Origin: Phaeocystidibacter sp965659415
Lineage (GTDB): Bacteria > Bacteroidota > Bacteroidia > Flavobacteriales > Schleiferiaceae
Assembly (NCBI GenBank): GCA_965659415.1
Contig: CBFHVA010000020.1
Location: forward strand, 1-25,711
Direction of reading: 5' to 3'
DNA length: 25,711 nucleotides
Part shown: piece by piece, positions 15,289 through 22,669 of the stretch
Numbering within the stretch: position 1 is the first letter of the stretch
How the letters are laid out: every line of letters starts with the position of its first letter
The notes under the pieces: model-generated
The model's input: only the letters and a program-made list of their open reading frames with translations
Told to the model about the DNA's origin: nothing
Database searches by the model: none
Program-made: the position numbers and the translations under genes

Positions 15289-15864
15289 ATGGATAGGAAA
15301 GACACATTTGGCCCACTTGTAGCCGGCTGCTTAAAGAATGAGCGACGTGCTCAAGCAGCGCTATATGAGCAAAGCTTTCCTGCCTTGATGAAGGTGTGTC
15401 GACGTTACCGACGTCAGGACGAAGACGTTCGTTCTATGGCGAATTCGTGCTATTTGAAGATTCTTCTGAACCTTGAAAAATACGACCAAGACCAACCGTT
15501 TTTGCCGTGGGCAATGACTGTTGCGGTTCGAACTTGCATTGACGAGCTTCGAAAGAATAAGAACTACAATGAGCAAATCATGCTCAGCGACGAGGAGCGA
15601 AGCTTTCGAGATGATTTGCAAGACTCTATTTCAAACGATGTGTTGGAGAGTATATCCGCGGAAGAAGTAGAGGTCATCATGAGTGAATTGACGGATCGTC
15701 AGAAGTTGGTGTTTAACCTTTATGAGTTTGAAGGATATAAACATGAGGAGATTTCAGAAATGCTTGAAATTTCAGTTCGCACAAGTAAAAGACTCTTGCA
15801 GAAAGCGAGGTTGATCTTGAGAGATTCCTTGATTCGTAGATATAATTTGAAAGACGTTATTTGA
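15289..15864 (+). CDS. ECF-type RNA polymerase sigma factor
   Basis: The 191-residue protein has a sigma region 2 (about 20-90, with EQSFPALMKVCRRY, then DVRSMANSCYLKILLNL and PWAMTVAVRTCIDELRK) and a region 4 helix-turn-helix (about 125-182, LTDRQKLVFNLYEFEGYKHEEI followed by SVRTSKRLLQKAR). It lacks regions 1 and 3, as ECF factors do. The frame is open from 15199, but the ATG at 15289 was preferred because the extra 30 residues are unlike sigma factors and a partial promoter box (TATCTTCA, 15272-15279) sits 9 bases before this ATG. The downstream gene begins at TGATG, overlapping the stop by one base, so sigma factor and membrane partner are made together. That is the usual layout of a sigma/anti-sigma pair. 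Confidence 0.92.
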   Translation: MDRKDTFGPLVAGCLKNERRAQAALYEQSFPALMKVCRRYRRQDEDVRSMANSCYLKILLNLEKYDQDQPFLPWAMTVAVRTCIDELRKNKNYNEQIMLSDEERSFRDDLQDSISNDVLESISAEEVEVIMSELTDRQKLVFNLYEFEGYKHEEISEMLEISVRTSKRLLQKARLILRDSLIRRYNLKDVI

Positions 15865-17660
15865 TGAAGAGTAATTTGGCATCGTGGATCCAAAGTAAGC
15901 TTGGTCAAATCAACGATCAGGCTACCGCTCAGGATTGGGCTGAGATGGAAAAGCTCATCCAAGCAACGCCTGCTTTGGCTGGTTCTACACCGTGGTATAA
16001 AACCAATTGGGGAATAGGCGGAACAAGCCTCGGCGCACTTTCTATTCTGATAGGTGGCTTGTTTTATCTCGATTCAGAAAATGGAAACGGTACAATCGAT
16101 TCTACGGTACCACAAGAAATTGTCGTTGAAGAGGCCGAGACCCATAATGCGGATGCGATTTCATTTGAAAAAGTAGAAGCTAATCAAGCTGGCGAATCAG
16201 TAAGCTCTACTCAGGAAGCAGCTCAAGGTTCTTTTGCTGTTGAAAGTTCAGTTCCAGAAGAAGTCCTCGTGAATCCATCGAACACGTCTGAATCAGAACC
16301 CGTTGCGGAAATAGCAGTGTTGCAAGCATCTGAAAACACCGAAACGGTTGCTCTTTCGGAAACGGCTCCAACAGAAACATTACTCGAGAACAACGAAGTA
16401 GCTGTGGAAGAAGAGGTCAATACGCCTACCGTGGTTGAGTCCTCTACTTATGAAATTCAAACGGTTCAGAACGCACAGAATGAACTCGAAGCTATTGCAG
16501 TAACAGAACCTTCACATTCTGTGGTCAGCAATGCTGAGTCGAATCCAAACAGCGAGGCAAGCTCGATGAATTCGATTTCTGCGTCAACGACATCAGCGGA
16601 ATCGCCCGAAACGGTAGTATCCTCCGGAGGAGTAACGAGTTCTTCAAGTAGTACCACTCCAAGTTTGGCAACTAATCAACCTACCTCTTCTGGCACGAAT
16701 TCAAACAGTGCGGAAACGGGAGAAGCAGAGAGCGCGTTAGCTGAGCAAGAAACATCAAATGCACAGTCAAGTGAAGTGCTCACCGAATCCAACCAAGTTG
16801 CGGGGGAAGGTGACAATAATGAAGAATCTGCTGATTCAGGTTCCGACTTAATTGAACCCAAGGAAAGTTTGACGGACATACCAGCACGAGAAGTGAATGA
16901 GAACGGTTCCTCGGAAGATGTTTTACGAGATGTGCGCAGAAAGAACGTCATTCATTGGTCTACTGCTTTGTACGGTGATTATAGCTATGCGGCCTCGACG
17001 ACTGAAATGGCCGGTACAGTTCTAGATGTTCAGCCACTGGGTCTAGGAACTGAAGTGCGCGCGGAATGGAAAGGATGGATGGCTACCCTTGGAGCAGCCT
17101 ATAACAGGGAGAATTCGAGCTTCAATTCGAGTACAGTGAATCGTCAAACTCGTTACAGCGCGGTTTATTGGTATCAACTCGACAGTATTGCTCGTGACGA
17201 AATAGATTCTGTTTGGATCAATCAGAATGGAGGATACTGGCAGATCGATACGATTACCGTTTACGACGAGTACCACGTGCAACGTGAGGCACAGGATACG
17301 GGATCGTTCTTTACTCGATCTGAAAGCAGTTTGAAAACTGAAGGCTACAGAATTTCAATGCCGCTACTCATTGGTAAACAATGGGATATTGATCAATTCT
17401 ATATTGGAGTGGAAGCGGGACCTGTATTCACTTCGAGAAGTACCACTTACTTCCGCAATGGTGAATTTTCACACTCCAAATCGGCCTTGGGAACGGACTT
17501 ACTCATTCGCACGGAGTTTGGTCTGCATGTAGCCAAAAATTGGTCTTTGTTTGGACGCGTAGGCTACCGAACCAATCTAACGGCCATCAAGAGTTTGCGA
17601 TTGACACCGGGATCTATGCAGACAGTTCCTATGAGTATTGGTGCCCGCTATCATTTCTAG
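15864..17660 (+). CDS. Putative dual membrane-spanning anti-sigma factor: cytoplasmic helix region, inner-membrane helix, long periplasmic linker, outer-membrane beta-barrel
   Basis: The 598-residue protein has four parts. Residues 1-48 are helical and charged, in the place of an anti-sigma domain. Residues 50-69 form one membrane helix (GIGGTSLGALSILIGGLFYL). Residues 70 to about 355 are a low-complexity linker made mostly of Ser, Thr, Glu, Ala, Val and Asn, with no predicted fold. Residues 360-598 alternate polar and hydrophobic residues in the manner of an 8- or 10-strand outer-membrane barrel (YGDYSYA, AEWKGWMATLGAAYN, YIGVEAGPVF, WSLFGRVGYRT) and end in SIGARYHF, a terminal Phe as BAM substrates have. 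A linker of about 285 residues can cross the periplasm. The layout matches dual membrane-spanning anti-sigma factors (Dma) described in Bacteroides; the function here is inferred from architecture and from the coupled sigma gene. Confidence 0.8.
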   Translation: MKSNLASWIQSKLGQINDQATAQDWAEMEKLIQATPALAGSTPWYKTNWGIGGTSLGALSILIGGLFYLDSENGNGTIDSTVPQEIVVEEAETHNADAISFEKVEANQAGESVSSTQEAAQGSFAVESSVPEEVLVNPSNTSESEPVAEIAVLQASENTETVALSETAPTETLLENNEVAVEEEVNTPTVVESSTYEIQTVQNAQNELEAIAVTEPSHSVVSNAESNPNSEASSMNSISASTTSAESPETVVSSGGVTSSSSSTTPSLATNQPTSSGTNSNSAETGEAESALAEQETSNAQSSEVLTESNQVAGEGDNNEESADSGSDLIEPKESLTDIPAREVNENGSSEDVLRDVRRKNVIHWSTALYGDYSYAASTTEMAGTVLDVQPLGLGTEVRAEWKGWMATLGAAYNRENSSFNSSTVNRQTRYSAVYWYQLDSIARDEIDSVWINQNGGYWQIDTITVYDEYHVQREAQDTGSFFTRSESSLKTEGYRISMPLLIGKQWDIDQFYIGVEAGPVFTSRSTTYFRNGEFSHSKSALGTDLLIRTEFGLHVAKNWSLFGRVGYRTNLTAIKSLRLTPGSMQTVPMSIGARYHF

Positions 17661-17725
17661 ATTTCTTTTCTCCAATTCTGAACGATTTCTACGAACTTCG
17701 GTTATCGATTAAAACAGTCTATAAC

Positions 17726-18334
17726 ATGAAATACGCAGTTATCGCGGTGGTTGGACTTGCAATGGCATGTTCATCGCCATCTGAAGAGTCTACACAGACG
17801 TTGGCTCAAGCGGATGTTCAACAATCTGGAAATGCCATGACCGATCAAGTATTAGGAGATTTTTACAGTTTTTCTGTCAATACACTAGAGGGTGAAATCT
17901 TCAATTTTGAAAACCTTCGCGGAAAGCGTGTACTCTTCGTGAATACCGCGAGCCGATGTGGTTATACGGGTCAATATGAACAATTGCAGGAGCTCTATGA
18001 TCAGTATGGTGGGGAAGAGTTCACCATAATCGGTTTTCCATCTAATGATTTTGGTCGTCAAGAACCTGGCAGCAATACAGAAATTCGGGAGTTCTGTACG
18101 CGCAATTACGGCGTGTCGTTTCCAATGATGGAGAAGATTTCAGTTAGAGGAAATGACATACACCCTGTTTATCAGTGGCTAACTCAAAGCGAATTGAACG
18201 GCGTTTCCAATGGAGAAGTGAAGTGGAATTTTCATAAATTCTTAGTGGATGAAAACGGAACTTGGGTGAAAGAACTCACATCCGGTGTGAGCCCTTTAGA
18301 TGAGGTAATTACAAACTTCGCGGAAGGAAACTAA
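17726..18334 (+). CDS. Lipoprotein glutathione peroxidase
   Basis: This thiol peroxidase of the glutathione peroxidase family reduces hydrogen peroxide and organic peroxides; most bacterial members take electrons from thioredoxin rather than glutathione. The 202-residue protein begins with a lipoprotein signal (lipobox LAMAC, Cys15), so it is anchored in the envelope facing the periplasm. The catalytic set is complete: Cys78 in ASRCGYTGQ, Gln112 in PSNDFGRQEPGS, and Trp167-Asn168 in KWNFHKFLV. Cys124 may be the resolving cysteine. The frame is open from 17540, but that start lies inside the barrel gene; the ATG at 17726 begins the signal peptide. It lies 65 bases after the barrel gene and may belong to the same transcript. 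Confidence 0.93.
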   Translation: MKYAVIAVVGLAMACSSPSEESTQTLAQADVQQSGNAMTDQVLGDFYSFSVNTLEGEIFNFENLRGKRVLFVNTASRCGYTGQYEQLQELYDQYGGEEFTIIGFPSNDFGRQEPGSNTEIREFCTRNYGVSFPMMEKISVRGNDIHPVYQWLTQSELNGVSNGEVKWNFHKFLVDENGTWVKELTSGVSPLDEVITNFAEGN

Positions 18335-18360
18335 CACTTGATGTTAGAACATTAATAAAA

Positions 18361-18393
18361 GAATTCCCACCTTTGCGGCTGGGAATTTTTTTA
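18361..18393 (+). terminator. Intrinsic terminator after the glutathione peroxidase gene
   Basis: AATTCCCA (18362-18369) pairs with TGGGAATT (18380-18387), with a 10-base loop, and is followed by a run of T. It closes the sigma/barrel/peroxidase region before bshB1. Confidence 0.8.
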
Positions 18394-18403
18394 TTGCACT
18401 GAT

Positions 18404-19120
18404 ATGAAGTTGGACATTCTCGCATTTGGAGCACACCCTGATGATGTGGAGTTAGGCTGTGGAGCCACGCTCGCTAAAGCCGTAGAGTCAGGTTTGAAGG
18501 TCGGTATTGTAGACCTCACCCAAGGCGATTTAGGTACCCGCGGAACACCTGAAATTCGTTTGGCTGAAGCAAAAGCGGCTGCAGATGTGTTGGGTGTTCA
18601 TGTCCGCGAGAACTTAGGCTTCAGAGATGGCTTATTTGTGAATGATGAAGATCATCAGCGCGAGGTAATACGATTGATTCGCAAATACCAACCGACGACG
18701 GTCATTTGCAACGCACCGCACGATCGCCACCCTGATCATGGTAGAGGGTCGAAGTTGGTTGTGGAGAGTTCTTTTTACAGTGGACTGCGAAAAATTGAAA
18801 CGACAGATGACGGCATAGCGCAAGAGGCATTCCGACCAAAGCAGGTGTACCACTATATTCAGTTTTACGATTTGAAAGCCGACTTCAGCGTAGACGTAAC
18901 GGGCTATGAGGATGTAAAGATGGATGCCATTCACGCTCACGTTTCTCAGTTCTATGATCCGAAAAGCACAGAACCTAAAACCGTAATCAGCTCAAAGCAA
19001 TTTCACGATTCTATTAAGGGTAGAATGGTGGAGTGGGGGCGTATTATCGGCGCCGGCTACGCGGAAGGGTTCATGGTTGAGCGTACCATTGGCGTGAATC
19101 AAATCACCGACCTCCTTTAA
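18404..19120 (+). CDS. bshB1: Bacillithiol biosynthesis deacetylase BshB1
   Basis: BshB1 removes the acetyl group from N-acetylglucosaminyl malate, the second step of bacillithiol synthesis. The 238-residue protein is a PIG-L/LmbE-type zinc deacetylase: the AHPDDVELGCG motif at 10-20 supplies the zinc ligands His11 and Asp14 and the catalytic Asp13, and the HDRHPDHGRG block near 104-113 supplies the third ligand. DLTQGDLGTRGTPEIR near 37-52 is distinctive for BshB1 rather than for mycothiol enzymes. The gene starts soon after a terminator, so it has its own promoter. bshA and bshC are not in this window. The 3' end overlaps the convergent glycosyltransferase gene by 17 bases. Confidence 0.95.
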   Translation: MKLDILAFGAHPDDVELGCGATLAKAVESGLKVGIVDLTQGDLGTRGTPEIRLAEAKAAADVLGVHVRENLGFRDGLFVNDEDHQREVIRLIRKYQPTTVICNAPHDRHPDHGRGSKLVVESSFYSGLRKIETTDDGIAQEAFRPKQVYHYIQFYDLKADFSVDVTGYEDVKMDAIHAHVSQFYDPKSTEPKTVISSKQFHDSIKGRMVEWGRIIGAGYAEGFMVERTIGVNQITDLL

Positions 19121-20231
19121 TAAGTTCTCGATATAGTTCCTCCCACTGTTTACCGATATGGGTGGTTGAGAATGGGGCTATTTGTCTTGAACGCTGCTCT
19201 TTAGTAGGAACTTCGACCGACATGCTTTCTTGCATTTTGTCGAGTAAATCAATGTTGTCATCGATGCGTGTCCACAGCACTACTTCCTCATTCAGGAAAG
19301 TTTCCGGGCCTCCGCATCTCGTACAAATGAGCTTTTTGCCCAGCGCCACTGCTTCGAGGCAGACGATAGAGAACGTTTCCTTTCGGCTATTCACAATCAC
19401 CGTATCTACCTGACCCAAAAGCTCGAGGGATTCATGATGATTTTTTCTGCCATGGAAAACTATGGCATCTTGGATGTTTAGATCTCGAACAAGTTTTTCC
19501 AACTTTTTACGATCCGCACCATCGCCAATAATACTCAGCTTGGAATAGCTGCTCGTTTCATGAAATTTGGCAAACGCACTGATTACCCCGCTGATGTTTT
19601 TGATGGCGTCATCCAAATCGGCCAGTACACCAAAATGGCCTTCGTCACGATTTGACTGTGGCTCAACGCCTTCTAAGTCTACTGAATTTGGAATAATATC
19701 AACCGATTGCCGGCCTGTCTTTTCAATGATGGCATCAGCTAAGAAATTCGACACGCTGGTGCATCTCTCCACTCGGTTGATGAGGAGTTTATTCAGTTTT
19801 TTGGCCAAAGTGCTTTTTTCATCGAAACGATGATCAAGGTAGCCCGACCAGTGCTCGGTTAGGATAACTGGAATGCCTTGTGTTTTGGCATATTCAAGCA
19901 TAACCCATTGATCTCTATCAGCGATGTGAAGGTGGATGATATCGGGTTTTTCACCGAGCCATTCCTCACGAATGATGCGCTGAAGCGAGCCTAGCTTTTT
20001 GCTCATATTGTGAATGCCCTTTCCCTGCGGTAGGTACATCCGTAGAACAGGTATACCGTGTTCAATTTCGATGGATTGTTCCAGATTTTGTCCAACGCCC
20101 CAATAGATGACCGCCTGGTTGGCAAATGAGCTGCAGGCGCGAATCTGCTGCTGCACAAATACCCCATTTTGAGGGTCGTTGGCATGTGGATACCATTTGG
20201 CAAGGTGCAGGATTCGAGGTTTTCTATCCAA
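19104..20231 (-). CDS. Family 4 glycosyltransferase (GT-B fold)
   Basis: The 375-residue protein starts with a GT-B N-terminal domain (ILHLAKWYPHANDPQNGVFV, then DIIHLHIADRDQW and LTEHWSGY) and has a C-terminal nucleotide-sugar domain with IIGDGADRKKLEKL, IVFHGRKNHHE and the donor-binding KETFSIVCLEAVALGKK (the E-x7-E motif), followed by CTRCGGPE. It probably transfers a sugar to a surface polysaccharide or glycolipid; donor and acceptor cannot be read from the sequence. It is not BshA, despite lying next to bshB1: the N-terminal GGSGVVATELG-like motif of BshA is absent. The start is TTG at 20229-20231, overlapping the stop of the upstream transporter gene by 8 bases. Confidence 0.88.
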   Translation of the reverse strand: MDRKPRILHLAKWYPHANDPQNGVFVQQQIRACSSFANQAVIYWGVGQNLEQSIEIEHGIPVLRMYLPQGKGIHNMSKKLGSLQRIIREEWLGEKPDIIHLHIADRDQWVMLEYAKTQGIPVILTEHWSGYLDHRFDEKSTLAKKLNKLLINRVERCTSVSNFLADAIIEKTGRQSVDIIPNSVDLEGVEPQSNRDEGHFGVLADLDDAIKNISGVISAFAKFHETSSYSKLSIIGDGADRKKLEKLVRDLNIQDAIVFHGRKNHHESLELLGQVDTVIVNSRKETFSIVCLEAVALGKKLICTRCGGPETFLNEEVVLWTRIDDNIDLLDKMQESMSVEVPTKEQRSRQIAPFSTTHIGKQWEELYRELIKGGR

Positions 20232-21213
20232 AACTAGGGCTGAAGGTTTTGATGAGGATGAACATCGTGGCTAACTGTATCATAAAGATAACGGTTCCAA
20301 AGAGCATGCTTCGAGGACCTTCTGTTTTTAAGCTGGAGATTCGGATTTGCCACCCTATAGCCAGCATAGCCAGTGTTAAGAGTGTTTTCTCCACTACTTT
20401 GATATTACCCGCCACGGACTCGGGAATTAGATCGAAATAGCCAATAACGGTTACAACAATGAACAGCCAGAGGAAATTGGGGATCAGCGAGAGCTTGACG
20501 GGTTCATCGGCCGTTTTATTCAGAGAAAAGGCTACGATTAATGCAATAGGCAATAACATCGAAACGCGAAATAATTTGATCGTAGTGGCCCACATCCCAG
20601 TTTCTGGACCAATCGCTTTACCCGCAGCAACAGCTTGTCCAAGTGCTTGCATGGTTCCGCCGGTGTACAAAGATGCTTCTAGTATGGGCGTTTCCGATGC
20701 CAATAGGATAGGCGGAAGCACAGCGAGCCCAATGATTCCTAATAGATTGATTACGGCTATACTGGTTCCGGTGTTTTTAGGATCAGCTTTGATGATGCTT
20801 GAGACCGCAGCAATAGCCGAAGCCCCACATACGGCATTTCCTATGCCTATGAGTATTCCCGCTTCTCTGTCGATTTTGAACACTTTATGAAGCGTCAATC
20901 CTGCAAAAATGGTAATGATTATTACAGTTAGAACAATCATTGCGGCCGACCATGGCACTCCAGATCTAAAGCTCGCTCCGGTGGGTAGCCCCATTAAGAT
21001 GATGGCGTAAGCCAAGATGGTCTTTTCAGAATACTTAATCCCCGGCTTCAGTGAGGCTGGAGTTTTGGATGTGTTTCCTACCACGAAGCCAATGACTAAA
21101 GCCCACACAATCTGCCCGAGAACACCAATAAAGTGTTGCAATGCAATCGCCACGGCGCTGAGGGCGATGACTCCGATTATGCCTTGAAAATGCTGACGTT
21201 TAAGCTTCTCCAT
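20224..21213 (-). CDS. YeiH/UPF0324 family putative sulfate exporter
   Basis: The 329-residue membrane protein has about 10 helices. It matches the UPF0324 (Cons_hypoth698) family: WALVIGFVVGN near 38-48, the KTILAYAIILMGLPTG segment near 63-79, and the very conserved glycine-rich GIGNAVCGASAIAAVSSII near 122-140. A second core, GLAVLPPILLA near 160-172, is also typical. Members such as YeiH and CuyZ are proposed anion or sulfite/sulfate exporters; direct evidence is limited, so the substrate is inference. It is cotranscribed with the glycosyltransferase gene, whose TTG start lies inside its stop region, although the two functions are not obviously linked. Confidence 0.85.
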   Translation of the reverse strand: MEKLKRQHFQGIIGVIALSAVAIALQHFIGVLGQIVWALVIGFVVGNTSKTPASLKPGIKYSEKTILAYAIILMGLPTGASFRSGVPWSAAMIVLTVIIITIFAGLTLHKVFKIDREAGILIGIGNAVCGASAIAAVSSIIKADPKNTGTSIAVINLLGIIGLAVLPPILLASETPILEASLYTGGTMQALGQAVAAGKAIGPETGMWATTIKLFRVSMLLPIALIVAFSLNKTADEPVKLSLIPNFLWLFIVVTVIGYFDLIPESVAGNIKVVEKTLLTLAMLAIGWQIRISSLKTEGPRSMLFGTVIFMIQLATMFILIKTFSPSFG

Positions 21214-21262
21214 TTATGAGGCTAAGGTAAGCGTAAGAAAGCCAACTTTTTTGTGAGAGGGG

Positions 21263-21296
21263 TTTGGATGTACAACTACATTTTGTTTTATATTTG
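21263..21296 (+). promoter_or_regulatory. Promoter of the tRNA-His gene
   Basis: TTTG (21263-21266) is followed after 22 bases by TATATTTG (21289-21296), an exact match to the TAnnTTTG box. It ends 12 bases before the mature tRNA, the right distance for a short leader. Confidence 0.65.
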
Positions 21297-21308
21297 CGCT
21301 CCTTAAAT

Positions 21309-21383
21309 GGTGGTTGTAGCTCAGTTGGTTAGAGCGCCGGATTGTGGTTCCGGAGGTCGCCGGTTCGAACCCGGTCTTCCACC
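21309..21383 (+). tRNA. tRNA-His (GTG anticodon)
   Basis: The cloverleaf is clear: D arm GCTC/GAGC, anticodon stem CCGGA/TCCGG with loop TTGTGGT (anticodon GTG), and T arm GCCGG/CCGGT with loop TTCGAAC. G at 21309 is the extra G-1 of histidine tRNAs and pairs with the discriminator C at 21383. In the acceptor stem, positions 5-68 and 6-67 are T opposite T. The CCA tail is not encoded and must be added by the nucleotidyltransferase. Confidence 0.95.
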
Positions 21384-21388
21384 CTCAA

Positions 21389-21421
21389 AACCCTCAACGA
21401 AAGTTGGGGGTTTTTCTTTTT
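21389..21421 (+). terminator. Intrinsic terminator of tRNA-His
   Basis: AACCCTCAAC (21389-21398) pairs with GTTGGGGGTT (21403-21412) with one T.G pair. The loop is GAAA, and a T-rich tract follows (TTTTTCTTTTTCT). Confidence 0.85.
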
Positions 21422-21485
21422 CTAAAATGTATGAATGCGGATTCCTCTGCGTATTGACGCTATAATAGGTCCAACCGCCTACATT

Positions 21486-21860
21486 ATGGAACCAATCAGT
21501 TTAACCAATCAGATGTATCTAGATCAGATACACGACTATGAACACTTGCAGATGTGGAGTTATCAAGGGAATGTTCATGCGGTAATCAACTTCACTATGA
21601 AGGACTGTGAGAGCTGTTCAACCACTAATGCTCTAATTCGTGATTTGTGCGTCAAGTACGGTGAGCAAATACGATTCTATGAAGTTCAGCTCGAAGACGA
21701 AGCAGATTTGGCTACTGAGTTAGGAGTAGAGCACATCCCGAACATCATGTTCATTCCTATGGATTGTGAGCCTATGGTTCGACCTTGTATCGTAAACATG
21801 GAAATTGTGGAGAAGGTGATACAGCTTCACCTCTTGAGAGGACAAAAGCAGTCGGCTTAG
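21486..21860 (+). CDS. Thioredoxin-like protein
   Basis: The 124-residue protein has a thioredoxin fold without signal peptide: strand VHAVINFT, the redox motif CESC at 41-44 (CxxC without the Trp that precedes it in true thioredoxins), a helix, strand RFYEVQLED, and IPNIMFIP with the cis-Pro position Pro85. Extra Cys at 55, 94 and 101 are unusual. It probably acts as a cytosolic disulfide reductase or as a specialised thioredoxin; thioredoxin reductase is encoded 0.8 kb downstream on the other strand. The ATG at 21486 was chosen over the open frame from 21435 because it gives the usual short lead before the first strand. The stops of this gene and the convergent Nudix gene overlap by 4 bases. 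Confidence 0.8.
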   Translation: MEPISLTNQMYLDQIHDYEHLQMWSYQGNVHAVINFTMKDCESCSTTNALIRDLCVKYGEQIRFYEVQLEDEADLATELGVEHIPNIMFIPMDCEPMVRPCIVNMEIVEKVIQLHLLRGQKQSA

Positions 21861-22555
21861 AAAACGAACGGGTATCCTTTTAGCGTCATTTTCTTGTACT
21901 TCTTCTCATTGAATCGATACAGCTGAGCCGGTTTTTTAAACTCGGCAGAAGGATTCGTCTTTTTCTCGAGATCGATAAGCAACTTGGAGTTTAAGATCTT
22001 TCGTCGGAAGTTACGCTTGTCGAAGGTCTTACCCAAAGCACTCTCGTACAGCATTTGTAGTTGGTGGAGCGTGAATTCTTCCGGAAGTAAGTTGAAACCA
22101 ATTGGGCGACGTTTAACTCTTCTCTTCAGTCGTTCCTTGCCAAAATCGAGAATCTCTTCATGATCGTATGCCAATGGTGGGATTTCATCGTAGCTATACC
22201 ATGAATAGCCCTTTCTTCTCAACTGTTTGCGCAATTTATCGTTCAACATCACCAATCCGTAGTAGGCGATATTTACGACTCTTCCTTCAGGATTTCTATA
22301 AAGCTTCGCGAAGGCATTCAATTGCTCTAAGTACCAATCATCCACTCCCGTTACAGCGGTGAGTAATTCTCGGGCGGTTCCTTCCACTGGCTTATTCTCC
22401 TTCACCATGATGGTAGGCAAGATTTTAGCACCTTGAAATGGATGGTTCTCCTTCGTGGAAATGAGCATGTTCAACTTTTCACCGTCAAAGCCAAAAACTA
22501 CAACACTCGTTGCTATTGCTGCGTGAAAATCAGATGGATCGATATCTACATTCAT
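21857..22555 (-). CDS. NrtR-like transcriptional regulator (Nudix domain plus winged helix)
   Basis: The 232-residue protein has an N-terminal Nudix fold (about 10-140) and a C-terminal winged-helix region (about 150-232, with LLPEEFTLHQLQMLYESALG and KRNFRRKILNSKLL). This pair defines the NrtR family. Members regulate NAD or sugar metabolism genes and bind ADP-ribose or related ligands. The Nudix box is degenerate: RELLTAVTGV at 62-71 lacks the EE pair needed to bind catalytic metal, so it should bind a ligand rather than cleave it. The ATG at 22555 was chosen over a TTG at 22567 because a TATTTTTG promoter box overlaps the latter. The target genes are unknown; no NAD genes are nearby. Confidence 0.82.
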   Translation of the reverse strand: MNVDIDPSDFHAAIATSVVVFGFDGEKLNMLISTKENHPFQGAKILPTIMVKENKPVEGTARELLTAVTGVDDWYLEQLNAFAKLYRNPEGRVVNIAYYGLVMLNDKLRKQLRRKGYSWYSYDEIPPLAYDHEEILDFGKERLKRRVKRRPIGFNLLPEEFTLHQLQMLYESALGKTFDKRNFRRKILNSKLLIDLEKKTNPSAEFKKPAQLYRFNEKKYKKMTLKGYPFVF

Positions 22556-22564
22556 AGTTAGTGT

Positions 22565-22572
22565 CAAAAATA
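22565..22572 (-). promoter_or_regulatory. Candidate -7 box (TATTTTTG) of the NrtR-like gene
   Basis: An exact TAnnTTTG match on the minus strand lies 9 bases before the ATG at 22555. It overlaps the alternative TTG start, arguing against that start. No clear TTG -33 element is seen. Confidence 0.4.
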
Positions 22573-22611
22573 CACTTTCTATTTGAAGTGGGTATTAAAT
22601 AGATGAGTGGG

Positions 22612-22647
22612 GGAGAAAAAAGAACCCCGACACATTGGGCCGGGGTT
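22612..22647 (-). terminator. Intrinsic terminator of trxB
   Basis: On the minus strand AACCCCG (22641-22647) pairs with CGGGGTT (22623-22629), followed by CTTTTTTCTC. It lies 22 bases after the trxB stop codon. Confidence 0.8.
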
Positions 22648-22669
22648 TCAAATCTATAGTAAAAAGCGC

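Noticed and set aside
16223..16951. Three antisense ORFs of 63-91 codons opposite the barrel protein linker
   Set aside because: They mirror the Ser/Glu/Thr codon bias of the linker; the plus-strand frame is continuous and explains the region.
19104..20231. bshA (first step of bacillithiol synthesis) as identity of the glycosyltransferase next to bshB1
   Set aside because: The N-terminal motif of BshA is missing, and the gene is convergent rather than in the same operon.
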